Both the position numbers and the translations under genes were made by a program. The notes beneath the pieces are model-generated. The model did not search any database. It worked only from the letters and a program-made list of their open reading frames with translations, and was not told the origin of the DNA. Shown piece after piece: positions 21,946-28,750 of a DNA stretch of 28,750 bases; position 1 is the stretch's first letter; each line of letters starts with the position of its first letter. Where the stretch lies: NCBI GenBank assembly GCA_937860285.1, contig CALMBS010000036.1, positions 1-28,750 on the forward strand, in the 5' to 3' direction. The stretch comes from an uncultured Chloroflexota bacterium. GTDB taxonomy: Bacteria; Chloroflexota; Dehalococcoidia; UBA2247; RBG-13-53-26.

Positions 21946-22603
21946 ACGTTTCCAGCGGCAGAATGCCGCGGCGGATAGCAAAGCGGATGAGGTCGGTCTG
22001 GCTGTGGAGGCCCAGCTTGCGCATGAGGTTGGTGCGGTGTGTCTCCGCGGTGCGCGGGCTGATGGACAGCCGCGAGGCGATCTCGGCATTGGTGCACCCT
22101 TCAGCGGCCAGCTGCAGCACCTCGCGTTCCCTGGTAGTCAGCGTCTCATAGGGATCCATGGCCGTGCCCTCTGCCTTTCGGGAGTAGGCCTCTATGGCCC
22201 GCTCCGACAGGGGGGGACTGAGGTAGCGGCCGCCCGAGGCCGCCTGCCGTATGGCCCGGATGAGCTCGTCGGAGGTGGCCGACTTCAGGACATAGGCCTT
22301 GGCCCCGGCCCTCAGGGCCTCCAGGACATAGGCCTCGTTGGTGTACATGGAGAGGATGATGACGTTCGTGCTCGGGGAGCGCTGGCTGGCCTGCCGCGTC
22401 ACCTCGAGGCCGTTCATCCCGGGCATCATCAGGTCCAGGACCACGACGTCCGGGTGAAGGCGCTCGATCATCTCGGCCGCCTCAATGCCGTCGCTGGCCT
22501 CTCCGGCGATGCTGAACTCCGGCTCGGCCTCGAGCAGCACCCGCAGCCCGTGACGGACCACCTGGTGATCGTCGGCCAGCACTATCGTCGTCTTCTTGCT
22601 CAT
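21944..22603 (-). CDS. NarL/FixJ-type response regulator
   Basis: A 219-residue regulator. Receiver domain (about 5-125) with acidic DD11-12, Asp57 in VVVLDLMMPGMNG and Lys in YVLKSA; a linker; then a LuxR-type helix-turn-helix (about 152-212) with LTTREREVLQLAAEGCTNAEIA and RTAETHRTNLMRKLG. Its ATG overlaps the kinase stop (ATGA), so the two are translationally coupled and the kinase is its partner. Targets unknown. A pair of heptamer repeats at the kinase promoter (24517-24543) is a candidate site, since NarL-type regulators bind heptamers. Confidence 0.94.
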   Translation of the reverse strand: MSKKTTIVLADDHQVVRHGLRVLLEAEPEFSIAGEASDGIEAAEMIERLHPDVVVLDLMMPGMNGLEVTRQASQRSPSTNVIILSMYTNEAYVLEALRAGAKAYVLKSATSDELIRAIRQAASGGRYLSPPLSERAIEAYSRKAEGTAMDPYETLTTREREVLQLAAEGCTNAEIASRLSISPRTAETHRTNLMRKLGLHSQTDLIRFAIRRGILPLET

Positions 22604-24477
22604 ACGCCCCTCCCCGATTTCGCCGTATTCCCCACCGGGAACTTCGCCACCAGGAGCGTCCCGGCTCCCGGCGCCGAGATGATCTCGAACTGTCCCCCAA
22701 GCAGCGTGGCCCGTTCCTGCATCCCCGTCAGCCCGCTGGACGTTCCCCTGGCAAACGCCGCCTCGACGTCGAACCCGATGCCCTCATCCTCAATATATAC
22801 GCCCAGCACGCCCTTGTTGAGCACCAGGCGGACCGATGCCTCCACCACACCAGCGTGCCGCGTCACGTTGGTCAGCCCCTCCTGCACTATCCGGTAGACC
22901 GCCGTCTCGATCTCGGGGGCGAACCGTCTCTGTATCCCGCGGTGCTTGAACGCCACGCGCACCCCCGTCTGGCTGTTGAACCGCTCGAAGTGCCACAGAA
23001 GGGCGGGCACCAGCCCGAGATCATCCAGCATTGCGGGCCGGAACTCGAGCGACAGGTCCTGCACCCGGGTGACCAGCTCGTTTATCGAGGCCAGGGCCTC
23101 GGACAACCTGTCCTTCACCAGCGGCGGCGGCAGGCGCGAGACCATCTCCAGGGAGAGCTTGAGACCGGTCAGCTCCTGTCCAATGTGGTCGTGGAGCTCC
23201 CGGGCCATGCCCCGCCGCTCCATCTCCTGCACCTCCACCAGCCGGCGCGACAACCGGCGCAGCGCATCCTCCGCCTGCTTGCGCAGGGTGATGTCGCGGG
23301 TCACTCCGAGGTAGCCCGTCGGCTTCCCGGACTTGTCGCGCAGGAAGGAGACCCTGTCCTCCGTCCACACGGTAGACCCATCCTTGCGCTTGACCTCGGT
23401 CTCGAGTGTCCAGGACCGCCGGGGGTTCCTCCGCCGTTTCTCTGCCGCCAGCTCCCTGGCAAACACCTTGCTGGCCGCCCTGAAAGACGCCGGGGTAATC
23501 AGGTCCTTCACGTTCTGGGGGATGTCCTCGGCGGACTTGTATCCCTGGAGGGTCTTGCCCGAGGGACTGACATAGGTGCGGTTCAGGTTCATGTCCGCGA
23601 CCCAGATGACATCGGTGATGTTCTCCGCCAGCAGGCGATACCTCCGCTCGCTGTCCCGGAGCGACTCCTCCATCTTGCGCCGCTCGGTGACGTCGCGGGT
23701 GACCCCCATCAGGCCGGCCGGGTAGCCGTCCGGGCCATAGAGGAGGGTCACCTTGTTCTCGGTCCACACCGTGCCGCCCCCCTTGCGGGTCAATTCCAAC
23801 CCCACCGTGCCCAGCTTGAATCGCTCCTTGAGGTTCTTCTTGCCGGTCAGCTCCGCCTTCATGAGCTCCAGCGCCTTCCGCAGCGAGTCCGGCGTCAGTA
23901 TCTGGTCCAGGCGCTGGGACATGACCTCCTCAATGCTGTAGCCCCGGAGGCGTTCCACTGAGGGGCTGAGATAGGTGAGATGGAGATCGGTATCCAGGAT
24001 CCAGATGACATCCATGATGCTTTCCGCCAGCAGGCTGTAGCGGCGCTCGCTCTCCCGGAGCACCTCCAGCGTCCGCTCGTACTCGTTGACGTTCCGCACC
24101 ACACAGTGGTACTGTGTTACCTCACCTTCGCCGGTGCGATCGGCCACCATGGTGACCAGGCAGTCTATCACCGTCCCGTCGCGGCTCCACAGCCTGGCCT
24201 GCCGGTCCTTGATGTACCCCTTCTGCTGCAGGTCCTTCCACGCCACCTCCAGCTCCGAGGCCTGCACGTACATCTCCTTCAGGTGCATGCGGCCGACCTG
24301 GCGGCGGCCGTCCATGAGCAGGTCGGTGGCGGACTTGCTGGCCTCGAGGATCCGGCCGTCGCTGCCCACGATGAACACGGCATCGAGGGACTGCTCAAAG
24401 AAGCGGCGGAAGACCCCGGCGTCCGCCCGGGGCGCCGCCTCCTCATCCATGGTCTTCGGTATCGTTTGCCTCTTCAT
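22600..24477 (-). CDS. Soluble triple-PAS histidine kinase, HisKA_3 (NarX/DegS type)
   Basis: A 625-residue cytoplasmic kinase without membrane segments. Three PAS domains (about 20-135, 145-265 and 270-395); the second and third are closely similar (both contain ESLRDSERRYRLLAENI-like joints and YLGVTRDIT/LMGVTRDVT ends), suggesting internal duplication. HisKA_3 follows with ARELHDHIGQEL (His429, predicted phosphorylation site), then HATPase_c with VQEGLTNVTRHA, DEGIGFD and GLTGMQERATLLGG. The start is ATG 24477 with a weak ribosome site; ATG 24450 is an alternative. The pair with the NarL-type regulator forms a complete system. Multiple PAS domains suggest sensing of redox state or a small molecule; the ligand is unknown. 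Confidence 0.93.
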   Translation of the reverse strand: MKRQTIPKTMDEEAAPRADAGVFRRFFEQSLDAVFIVGSDGRILEASKSATDLLMDGRRQVGRMHLKEMYVQASELEVAWKDLQQKGYIKDRQARLWSRDGTVIDCLVTMVADRTGEGEVTQYHCVVRNVNEYERTLEVLRESERRYSLLAESIMDVIWILDTDLHLTYLSPSVERLRGYSIEEVMSQRLDQILTPDSLRKALELMKAELTGKKNLKERFKLGTVGLELTRKGGGTVWTENKVTLLYGPDGYPAGLMGVTRDVTERRKMEESLRDSERRYRLLAENITDVIWVADMNLNRTYVSPSGKTLQGYKSAEDIPQNVKDLITPASFRAASKVFARELAAEKRRRNPRRSWTLETEVKRKDGSTVWTEDRVSFLRDKSGKPTGYLGVTRDITLRKQAEDALRRLSRRLVEVQEMERRGMARELHDHIGQELTGLKLSLEMVSRLPPPLVKDRLSEALASINELVTRVQDLSLEFRPAMLDDLGLVPALLWHFERFNSQTGVRVAFKHRGIQRRFAPEIETAVYRIVQEGLTNVTRHAGVVEASVRLVLNKGVLGVYIEDEGIGFDVEAAFARGTSSGLTGMQERATLLGGQFEIISAPGAGTLLVAKFPVGNTAKSGRGV

Positions 24478-24516
24478 CGGTCTGCATTCCGGCTCGACAC
24501 GGGGACACGGCAGACG

Positions 24517-24543
24517 CCAACGGATATGATTTTACACCAACGG
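24517..24543 (-). promoter_or_regulatory. Promoter region of the NarX/NarL-type pair with flanking heptamers
   Basis: On the minus strand TAAAAT (24534-24529) is a likely -10, giving a start about 45 bases before the kinase ATG; no good -35 is seen. The heptamer CCGTTGG occurs on both sides (24543-24537 and 24523-24517), 20 bp apart in the same orientation. Confidence 0.4.
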
Positions 24544-24558
24544 GGGCCGCAAAACACA

Positions 24559-24608
24559 GGCCCTTCGGGGCCGAGGGTCGACGGGCACGGGCCCTTCGGG
24601 GCCGAGGG
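24559..24608. terminator. Two identical tetraloop hairpins after marR
   Basis: The 19-mer GGCCCTTCGGGGCCGAGGG occurs at 24559-24577 and 24590-24608. Each copy forms GGCCC-TTCG-GGGCC. Both lie between the MarR stop and the downstream kinase gene, and on the minus strand the last is followed by TGTGTTTTG. They probably end the MarR transcript. Confidence 0.55.
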
Positions 24609-24665
24609 CTGATAGGGGAACGCTGAAGCGCGGCGGGCTCCCGTCCCGCCGTCCGGGAAGGTCCG

Positions 24666-25211
24666 CTACGTGGACCGTTTCCTGGATTTCGCCTCGGAGT
24701 TGGCCGGCTTCCGCATCGGGGCGGAAATGACATCACCGGGAACCGTGCTGATTCCCAGCTGGTCCTTGGTAGCCGCGCCGGCGTCCAGGAGGGCCTGCAG
24801 CCCGGCCCTGACCGCCATGATCTGGTCGATGGAGAGCGACCGGAACATTATCTCCGCATGCTCACGGGCCAGCTTCCAGAGACCCACCAGCATCTTCTCG
24901 CCCTTCGGCGACAGGCAGCAGAGGACCACTCTCCTGTCCTCCGGGTCCCCCTGACGGACCACGATGCCTCGCTCGACCAGACGGTCAACCACGCCGGTCC
25001 CCGTGGCCAGCGAGACCCCCAGGGCCGACGCAATGACGCTCATTCGAGAAGGACCGTGGACCAGCAGCAGCAGGACCACCTTCAGCTGGGGAGTGCTGAG
25101 GTCCAGGCTGAGCCACTCCTTCGGCAGTATGGGGAAGAGCTCCCGAAATGCCCTCTCTGACAAGGCCAGCGTGCTGTCTATGAGTTCATCGTCAGAACCG
25201 TTGTGACCCAA
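24666..25211 (-). CDS. MarR-family transcriptional regulator
   Basis: A 181-residue winged-helix regulator, longer than the usual 140-150 because of a basic C-terminal tail. The winged helix spans about 45-115 (TPQLKVVLLLLVHGPSRMSVIASALGVSLATGTGVVDRLVERGIVVR, then the wing DPEDRRVVLCCLSPKG). Flanking helices should form the dimer. The start is a TTG at 25211 with GGAGGT seven bases upstream. Its promoter carries two palindromes in typical repressor positions, so autoregulation is likely. No transporter or enzyme is divergently transcribed beside it, so the regulon cannot be guessed from position. Confidence 0.9.
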   Translation of the reverse strand: MGHNGSDDELIDSTLALSERAFRELFPILPKEWLSLDLSTPQLKVVLLLLVHGPSRMSVIASALGVSLATGTGVVDRLVERGIVVRQGDPEDRRVVLCCLSPKGEKMLVGLWKLAREHAEIMFRSLSIDQIMAVRAGLQALLDAGAATKDQLGISTVPGDVISAPMRKPANSEAKSRKRST

Positions 25212-25265
25212 TGGATACCTCCGTGGCCCACTCTAGTACTCGGTGCGAGTGAGCGCCCACATAAC

Positions 25266-25280
25266 TTAGTGTATCGCTAA
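25266..25280. promoter_or_regulatory. Second palindrome at the marR start site
   Basis: TTAGTGTATCGCTAA, a 15-bp palindrome with one mismatch (TTAG/CTAA outer arms). It lies at about +3 to +17 of the predicted marR transcript, a typical MarR-type operator shape. Confidence 0.5.
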
Positions 25281-25288
25281 TTGTTTCC

Positions 25289-25317
25289 AGTTTACCAATA
25301 GTGGTGGTAATTGTCAA
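25289..25317 (-). promoter_or_regulatory. marR promoter with operator in the spacer
   Basis: On the minus strand TTGACA (25317-25312), exactly 17 bp, then TAAACT (25294-25289). The inverted repeat TTACCA-N7-TGGTAA (25292-25310) occupies the spacer and the edge of the -10, so a bound dimer would block polymerase. Confidence 0.65.
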
Positions 25318-25400
25318 CATCCGACTCTGGCAACTGTTTTTGCAGCACAAGACGCACGAGTCCGCCGCGGGCGGCGCCCGGGCGGCCGTCGCCCCCTCAG

Positions 25401-25661
25401 CTAGAGCCGCCTCAGCTCGAATACCACCGGGTTATCGGGATCGGGACAGGCCACCGTGGCCCGGTCCCCCACACCCTCCCAGGGGAAGGAGGCGCCCGAC
25501 TGCAGCACCGTAGCAAAGGGCCACAGAGCGCAGAAGGCCCAGGCGCACATCCCCGCCGGCGTGGTCTGCCCGATCAGGAACTCGTCACCCTTCTTGAGCC
25601 CCAGCGCACAGGTGCCCTTCTGGGATACCACCCTGGCCATCACGTCCTTCATCGCTGCCAT
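25401..25661 (-). CDS. TIGR04076-family small protein
   Basis: An 86-residue protein matching the TIGR04076 pattern: VMARVVSQKGTCALGLKKGDEF, then PAGMCAWAFCALWPFATVLQSGASFPW and a final DNPVVFELRRL strand. Conserved cysteines (the KGTCA, GMCAWAFCA and VACP positions) suggest metal or redox involvement; the biochemical role is not established. I use ATG 25661 because a purine-rich GGAGGGGAGG precedes it; an earlier TTG (25688) lacks one. It is the last gene of the lipid-kinase operon, 32 bases after the aminopeptidase stop. Confidence 0.8.
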   Translation of the reverse strand: MAAMKDVMARVVSQKGTCALGLKKGDEFLIGQTTPAGMCAWAFCALWPFATVLQSGASFPWEGVGDRATVACPDPDNPVVFELRRL

Positions 25662-25693
25662 GACGAAATCTGCCTCCCCTCCGGCCAATTCGA

Positions 25694-26803
25694 TCAGAAA
25701 TCGATGGCGAAACGGCCGTCCCGGTAGAGCAGCTGGCCGTCGGCCCGGATCTCCCCGCCGCGGCGCAGATCGCTCACCATGTCCCAGTGCACCACCGACT
25801 CGTTCCGGCTGCCGGTCTCCGGATACCCGGCCCCCAGAGCCATGTGGAAGCTGCCGTTGATCTTCTCATCGAAGAGGATCTCCCGGGTGGCGCGGTCAAT
25901 GCCCTCATTGGTGCCGATGGCGAACTCGCCCACAAACCGCGACCCCTGGTCGGTGTCCAGCGTCTGGCGCAGGAAGTCCTCGTTCTTGTCGGCCGTCGCC
26001 TTCACCACCCGCCCCTTCTCAAACCACAGCCTGACCCCGGTGACCTCGCGCCCGCCATAGATGGCCGGATACGAGAAGAAGGCATGCCCTTCAACGCTGT
26101 CCTCCACCGGGCCGGTGAACACCTCGCCGTCAGGCATGTTGTACTTTCCATCGCAGTTGACGAACGACCGCCCGGATATGCCGACGCGCAGGTCCGTCCC
26201 GGGCCCCACCACGTGCAGCCACTCCTTCCCCTTGAGCCACTCGACGACCTTTTGCTGACGCTCCGAGAACCGCCGCCAGTATCCCACCGGATCGTCCAGG
26301 TCCGGGAGACAGGCGCGGTAGACAAAGTCCTCATACTCGCCCAGGCTCATCTCCGCATCCTGGGCATAGGCATTGGTGGGGAAGATCACATAGGTCCACC
26401 GCAGCTCTCCGGCCGCCGAACGCTTCATGAAGACCTTCATCATCTCGGTCCGCGCCTGCTGATGCAGCACCATCCTGGCCGGATCGACGTTGGTCAGCGC
26501 CCGGGTGTTGTCCGCCCCCCCAACGGCAATCCGCACGTCGTAGGTCTGGGTGGTCAGTTTGAGTGGTTCGGGCACGTGCTGCAACTGCTCGTCCGAGGCA
26601 TGCTTGAAGAACAGGTCCTCCATGCCGGGAAGGGTCACCCGCATCAGCGGATGCCCGCCCGCCTTCAAGGCCTCAACGTAGACTGCCTTGAGCAGCGGCT
26701 CCGCCAGGCTGTCACCCTCAATAACCACCTTGTCGCCGGGCCGCACGGCCACGGAGTATCCGACGATCACCTGGGCCAGCTTCTCAACACGCGGGTCGGC
26801 CAT
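25694..26803 (-). CDS. M29-family metallo-aminopeptidase
   Basis: A 369-residue aminopeptidase of the thermophilic M29 (AmpS/AmpT) family, releasing N-terminal amino acids in the cytoplasm with two bound metal ions. All six expected ligands are visible with the family spacing: Glu227 (PDGEVFTGP), Glu293 (GEFAIGTNEG), His320 and Tyr327 (HMALGAGYPE), His339 and Asp341 (HWD). Length is slightly below the usual 400-410. The ATG at 26803 follows GGGGGTGAGCC. It overlaps the end of the lipid-kinase gene by 20 bases, so they are co-translated. Confidence 0.93.
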   Translation of the reverse strand: MADPRVEKLAQVIVGYSVAVRPGDKVVIEGDSLAEPLLKAVYVEALKAGGHPLMRVTLPGMEDLFFKHASDEQLQHVPEPLKLTTQTYDVRIAVGGADNTRALTNVDPARMVLHQQARTEMMKVFMKRSAAGELRWTYVIFPTNAYAQDAEMSLGEYEDFVYRACLPDLDDPVGYWRRFSERQQKVVEWLKGKEWLHVVGPGTDLRVGISGRSFVNCDGKYNMPDGEVFTGPVEDSVEGHAFFSYPAIYGGREVTGVRLWFEKGRVVKATADKNEDFLRQTLDTDQGSRFVGEFAIGTNEGIDRATREILFDEKINGSFHMALGAGYPETGSRNESVVHWDMVSDLRRGGEIRADGQLLYRDGRFAIDF

Positions 26804-27737
26804 GGCTCACCCCCTGCAGCTTAGCAATAACATTGATGGCAGCGGGAATCACCTCGCAGGCAGCCGGCAGCGTGCCCACCAGGTCCCCGTCCATCTCCAG
26901 CAGCACCCTCTCGTCGCTCTCCACCAGTACCCTCCGTCCACGGCAGTGACTCACCTTGGGATGGTCCAGGTGGGCGCCACGGCGCAGCTTCGGGACGTTC
27001 CAGACGGCCTCCAGGGTGCCGAAGTCTCCTATGTTGACGATGTCAAACAGGCCGTCATCCAGGATGGCCTCCGGTGCGGCCAGGAATCCGCGCCCGAAGT
27101 AGCGGCCGTTGGCCACGATGGTGTTCCTGATGGCCATCTCCATGGGCTGGCCCCCGTCCACCGCGATCCTGACCTTCCGGGCCCGGTAGAAGAGGGCCGC
27201 CGCCATTATGCCCCAGACGTAGTTGGGCCGGCGGCCGAGCACCGCCGGGGCCCGCTCCGCCTTCTCTACCACCAGGCCGCCGGCGCCCACATCCGTCATG
27301 TTCATGAACAGACGGGTACGCGGCCGCCCCTCCAGGTCCGTGAAGTCCACCCGGCCCACATCCATCTTCACCAGGCGGTGAGGTGAATGGGGATGGAGCG
27401 CCGGAGAGCTGTCGGCCGTAATGCCCAGCGTCCGGGCCAGATCACAGCCGGAGCCCAGGGGCACGATGCCCAGGGCGACGCTTCCGTCAAGTGGTACCCC
27501 GTCCTCAAACAGGCCATTCAGCACCTCATTGACCGTGCCGTCCCCCCCTACCGCCACCAGCCGGCGGCATCCCTGGTCAACGGCCTCCCGCGCCAGCCGC
27601 GTCGCCTCGCCGTAGCGGGTGGTCATCCGGACGTCGTCCGGACGGTGTCCGGCCCCTGCTATGTGGCCCAGGACCCTCCGCCATCGCCCCCCGTGCCGGT
27701 CCGCCGCCACGGAGTTCACTATGAAAGCAGTGGTCAC
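26784..27737 (-). CDS. Diacylglycerol/sphingosine kinase-family lipid kinase
   Basis: A 317-residue DAGK-catalytic-domain protein (DgkB/YegS type). The nucleotide loop GGDGTVNEVLNG (near 64-75), LGIVPLGSGCDLARTLGI and the C-terminal LFDIVNIGDF and LLEMDGDLVGTLP segments are standard. It should phosphorylate a diacylglycerol or similar lipid at the membrane surface. The family's usual GTGND reads GSGCD here. The start is a GTG at 27737 with AAGGAG 11 bases upstream. It is first gene of the operon with the M29 aminopeptidase and the TIGR04076 gene and has a near-consensus promoter 80 bases upstream. Confidence 0.9.
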   Translation of the reverse strand: MTTAFIVNSVAADRHGGRWRRVLGHIAGAGHRPDDVRMTTRYGEATRLAREAVDQGCRRLVAVGGDGTVNEVLNGLFEDGVPLDGSVALGIVPLGSGCDLARTLGITADSSPALHPHSPHRLVKMDVGRVDFTDLEGRPRTRLFMNMTDVGAGGLVVEKAERAPAVLGRRPNYVWGIMAAALFYRARKVRIAVDGGQPMEMAIRNTIVANGRYFGRGFLAAPEAILDDGLFDIVNIGDFGTLEAVWNVPKLRRGAHLDHPKVSHCRGRRVLVESDERVLLEMDGDLVGTLPAACEVIPAAINVIAKLQGVSHGRPAC

Positions 27738-27817
27738 GTCCAGTCCATCTCCTTGTGGTATGGATCCCCGTGCTGGTTGGATGCCCGGCGGGCCGGGATG
27801 GGCTTGGCTTGCCGCCG

Positions 27818-27846
27818 ATTCTAGGTGGCGGGCCGGTGGTTGTCAA
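27818..27846 (-). promoter_or_regulatory. Near-consensus promoter of the lipid-kinase operon
   Basis: On the minus strand TTGACA (27846-27841), exactly 17 bp, then TAGAAT (27823-27818). This is the best -35/-10 pair in the window; the leader is about 74 bases. Confidence 0.75.
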
Positions 27847-28042
27847 GGCACTGGCGGGCATGCCGATCCCGGGGCTCGAAGTCCGCGTCTGGCAGGGCTG
27901 GAAGGGGAAACGGCGACCAAGTGCTGCGGGGGCAGGGCCTAACACCACTGCATCCGCAGCCTGGTCAACGGTAGAGCTACTCCAATCAGCGCCGGATCAG
28001 GATAGACCCCCCGGGGTCATCGCGCCTGGCACAACCACCTGC
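27847..28042. other. Intergenic stretch between the lipid-kinase promoter and the thiolase gene
   Basis: No gene seen. A GACCCC/GGGGTC palindrome (28005-28018) just past the thiolase stop could serve as a weak terminator on the minus strand. Confidence 0.35.
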
Positions 28043-28750
28043 CTAGCGGCCAACGATGTTGATGCTGACCACGTTCCTGAGGGGGACTCCTCCCAGGTTG
28101 TGCGTCAGACCGAACTTGGGGTTCTTGACCTGCCTCGGGCCGGCCTTGCCCTGAAGCTGCTTGTACATCTCGTACATCATCCGCAGCCCGGAGGCACCTA
28201 TGGGATGGCCAAAGCATTTCAGTCCGCCATCGGTCTGGCACGGGATCTGCCCCGTCAGCTCAAAGAACCCGCCGTCGATGTCCTCCTTGGCCCTGCCCCT
28301 CGGCGAAATGCCCAGGTCCTCGTACGTCACCAGCTCCGTGATGGAGAAGCAGTCATGCACTTCCATCATGCTGATCTCTTCCCGCGGGTTCTTTATGCCG
28401 GCCTCCTGGTAGGCCCTGGGCGCCGCCCGGCTGGTGGACTCAACATGCAGCATGTCGTACTTGGTATAGGACAGCTCCTCCCCGGAGCTGGCGGCGATCT
28501 GCGACGACTTTATGAAGACGGGGTCATCCCGGAACTTCCGGGCCATGTCGGCCCGGCACACGATGGCCGCAGCCGAACCATCGCTGACGCCGCAGCAGTC
28601 AAAGAGGCCCAGGGGCCAGGAGATGATGGGCGCCGACGCGGCCTGCTCCACGGTCACCTCTCGCCGCAGGTGCGCCTTCTCGCACATGGCGCCATTGTGG
28701 TGGCTCTTCACCGAGATCTTGGCCAGGGTCCTCTTGCCCTCTTCGGGAGT
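28043..28750 (-). CDS. Thiolase-like protein, C-terminal part (cut by window edge)
   Basis: The last 235 residues of a thiolase-fold enzyme of the SCP-x/acetyl-CoA acetyltransferase-like branch, which acts on CoA thioesters. The open frame runs through the window edge, so the N-terminus with the nucleophilic cysteine is missing. Visible are DCCGVSDGSAAAIV, EVHDCFSITELVTYEDLG and the catalytic-His motif KCFGHPIGASG. The C-terminus ends in NVVSINIVGR, as in archaeal-type thiolases that are often paired with a DUF35/OB-fold partner. Such a partner is not seen in the 300 bases downstream. Confidence 0.9.
   Translation of the reverse strand, partial: TPEEGKRTLAKISVKSHHNGAMCEKAHLRREVTVEQAASAPIISWPLGLFDCCGVSDGSAAAIVCRADMARKFRDDPVFIKSSQIAASSGEELSYTKYDMLHVESTSRAAPRAYQEAGIKNPREEISMMEVHDCFSITELVTYEDLGISPRGRAKEDIDGGFFELTGQIPCQTDGGLKCFGHPIGASGLRMMYEMYKQLQGKAGPRQVKNPKFGLTHNLGGVPLRNVVSINIVGR

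Overview
The window is GC-rich bacterial chromosome. The gene set points to a Chloroflexota bacterium, probably near Dehalococcoidia. It includes a GroEL with an N-terminus like Dehalococcoides GroEL as I remember it, many soluble PAS/GAF sensor kinases, a DUF1616 membrane protein, a DUF4070 B12/radical-SAM protein and a small Cys protein with a CRHYWxI...GVCKLCG pattern. This placement rests on recalled family resemblance, not a search. I see no rRNA, tRNA, CRISPR array, insertion sequence, phage gene or integrase.

Layout. 1-895: a minus-strand pair, YkgJ-like Fe/Zn-cluster protein then FmdB-type zinc ribbon. 840-2841: groES-groEL (minus) ending at a 13-bp hairpin. 2950-5317: a soluble GAF-PAS histidine kinase and a PhoB/OmpR-type regulator (plus), preceded by four direct repeats in exact 11-bp phase. 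5305-5811: a 38-bp tandem repeat and several short inverted repeats, no gene. 5812-9382 (minus): a CHASE4-HAMP-PAS-HisKA_2 membrane kinase and a receiver-PAS-HD-GYP protein. 9518-12086 (plus): MobA-like nucleotidyltransferase, then a short alpha-glucan phosphorylase with its own promoter. 12083-13372 (minus): metallo-beta-lactamase-fold hydrolase and a Mut7-C protein.

13495-17593 (plus): a tight run of DUF1616 membrane protein, three tiny membrane proteins, a Cys-rich small protein, alpha/beta hydrolase, PH-like membrane protein and a GGQ release-factor-like protein. This is the least described part of the window. 17604-18164 (minus): a second YkgJ-like protein. 18215-20980 (plus): B12/radical-SAM protein, PPC/DUF296 protein and class II aldolase. 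21018-21852: a pocket with AT-rich stretches holding a small Cys protein and a second Cys-rich frame beyond an eight-G run, possibly one split gene. 21944-24477 (minus): three-PAS NarX-type kinase and NarL-type regulator. 24666-25317 (minus): a MarR regulator whose promoter carries two palindromes. 25401-27846 (minus): diacylglycerol-kinase-like lipid kinase, M29 aminopeptidase and TIGR04076 protein behind a near-consensus promoter. 28043-28750: the C-terminal part of a thiolase-like protein cut by the window edge.

Three two-component systems dominate, one with a probable cyclic-di-GMP phosphodiesterase output. Several promoters are legible: near-consensus -35/-10 pairs with 17-bp spacers at glgP, marR and the lipid-kinase operon, and extended -10 elements of the form TGTGnTAnAAT elsewhere. 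No complete metabolic pathway or defence system is visible.
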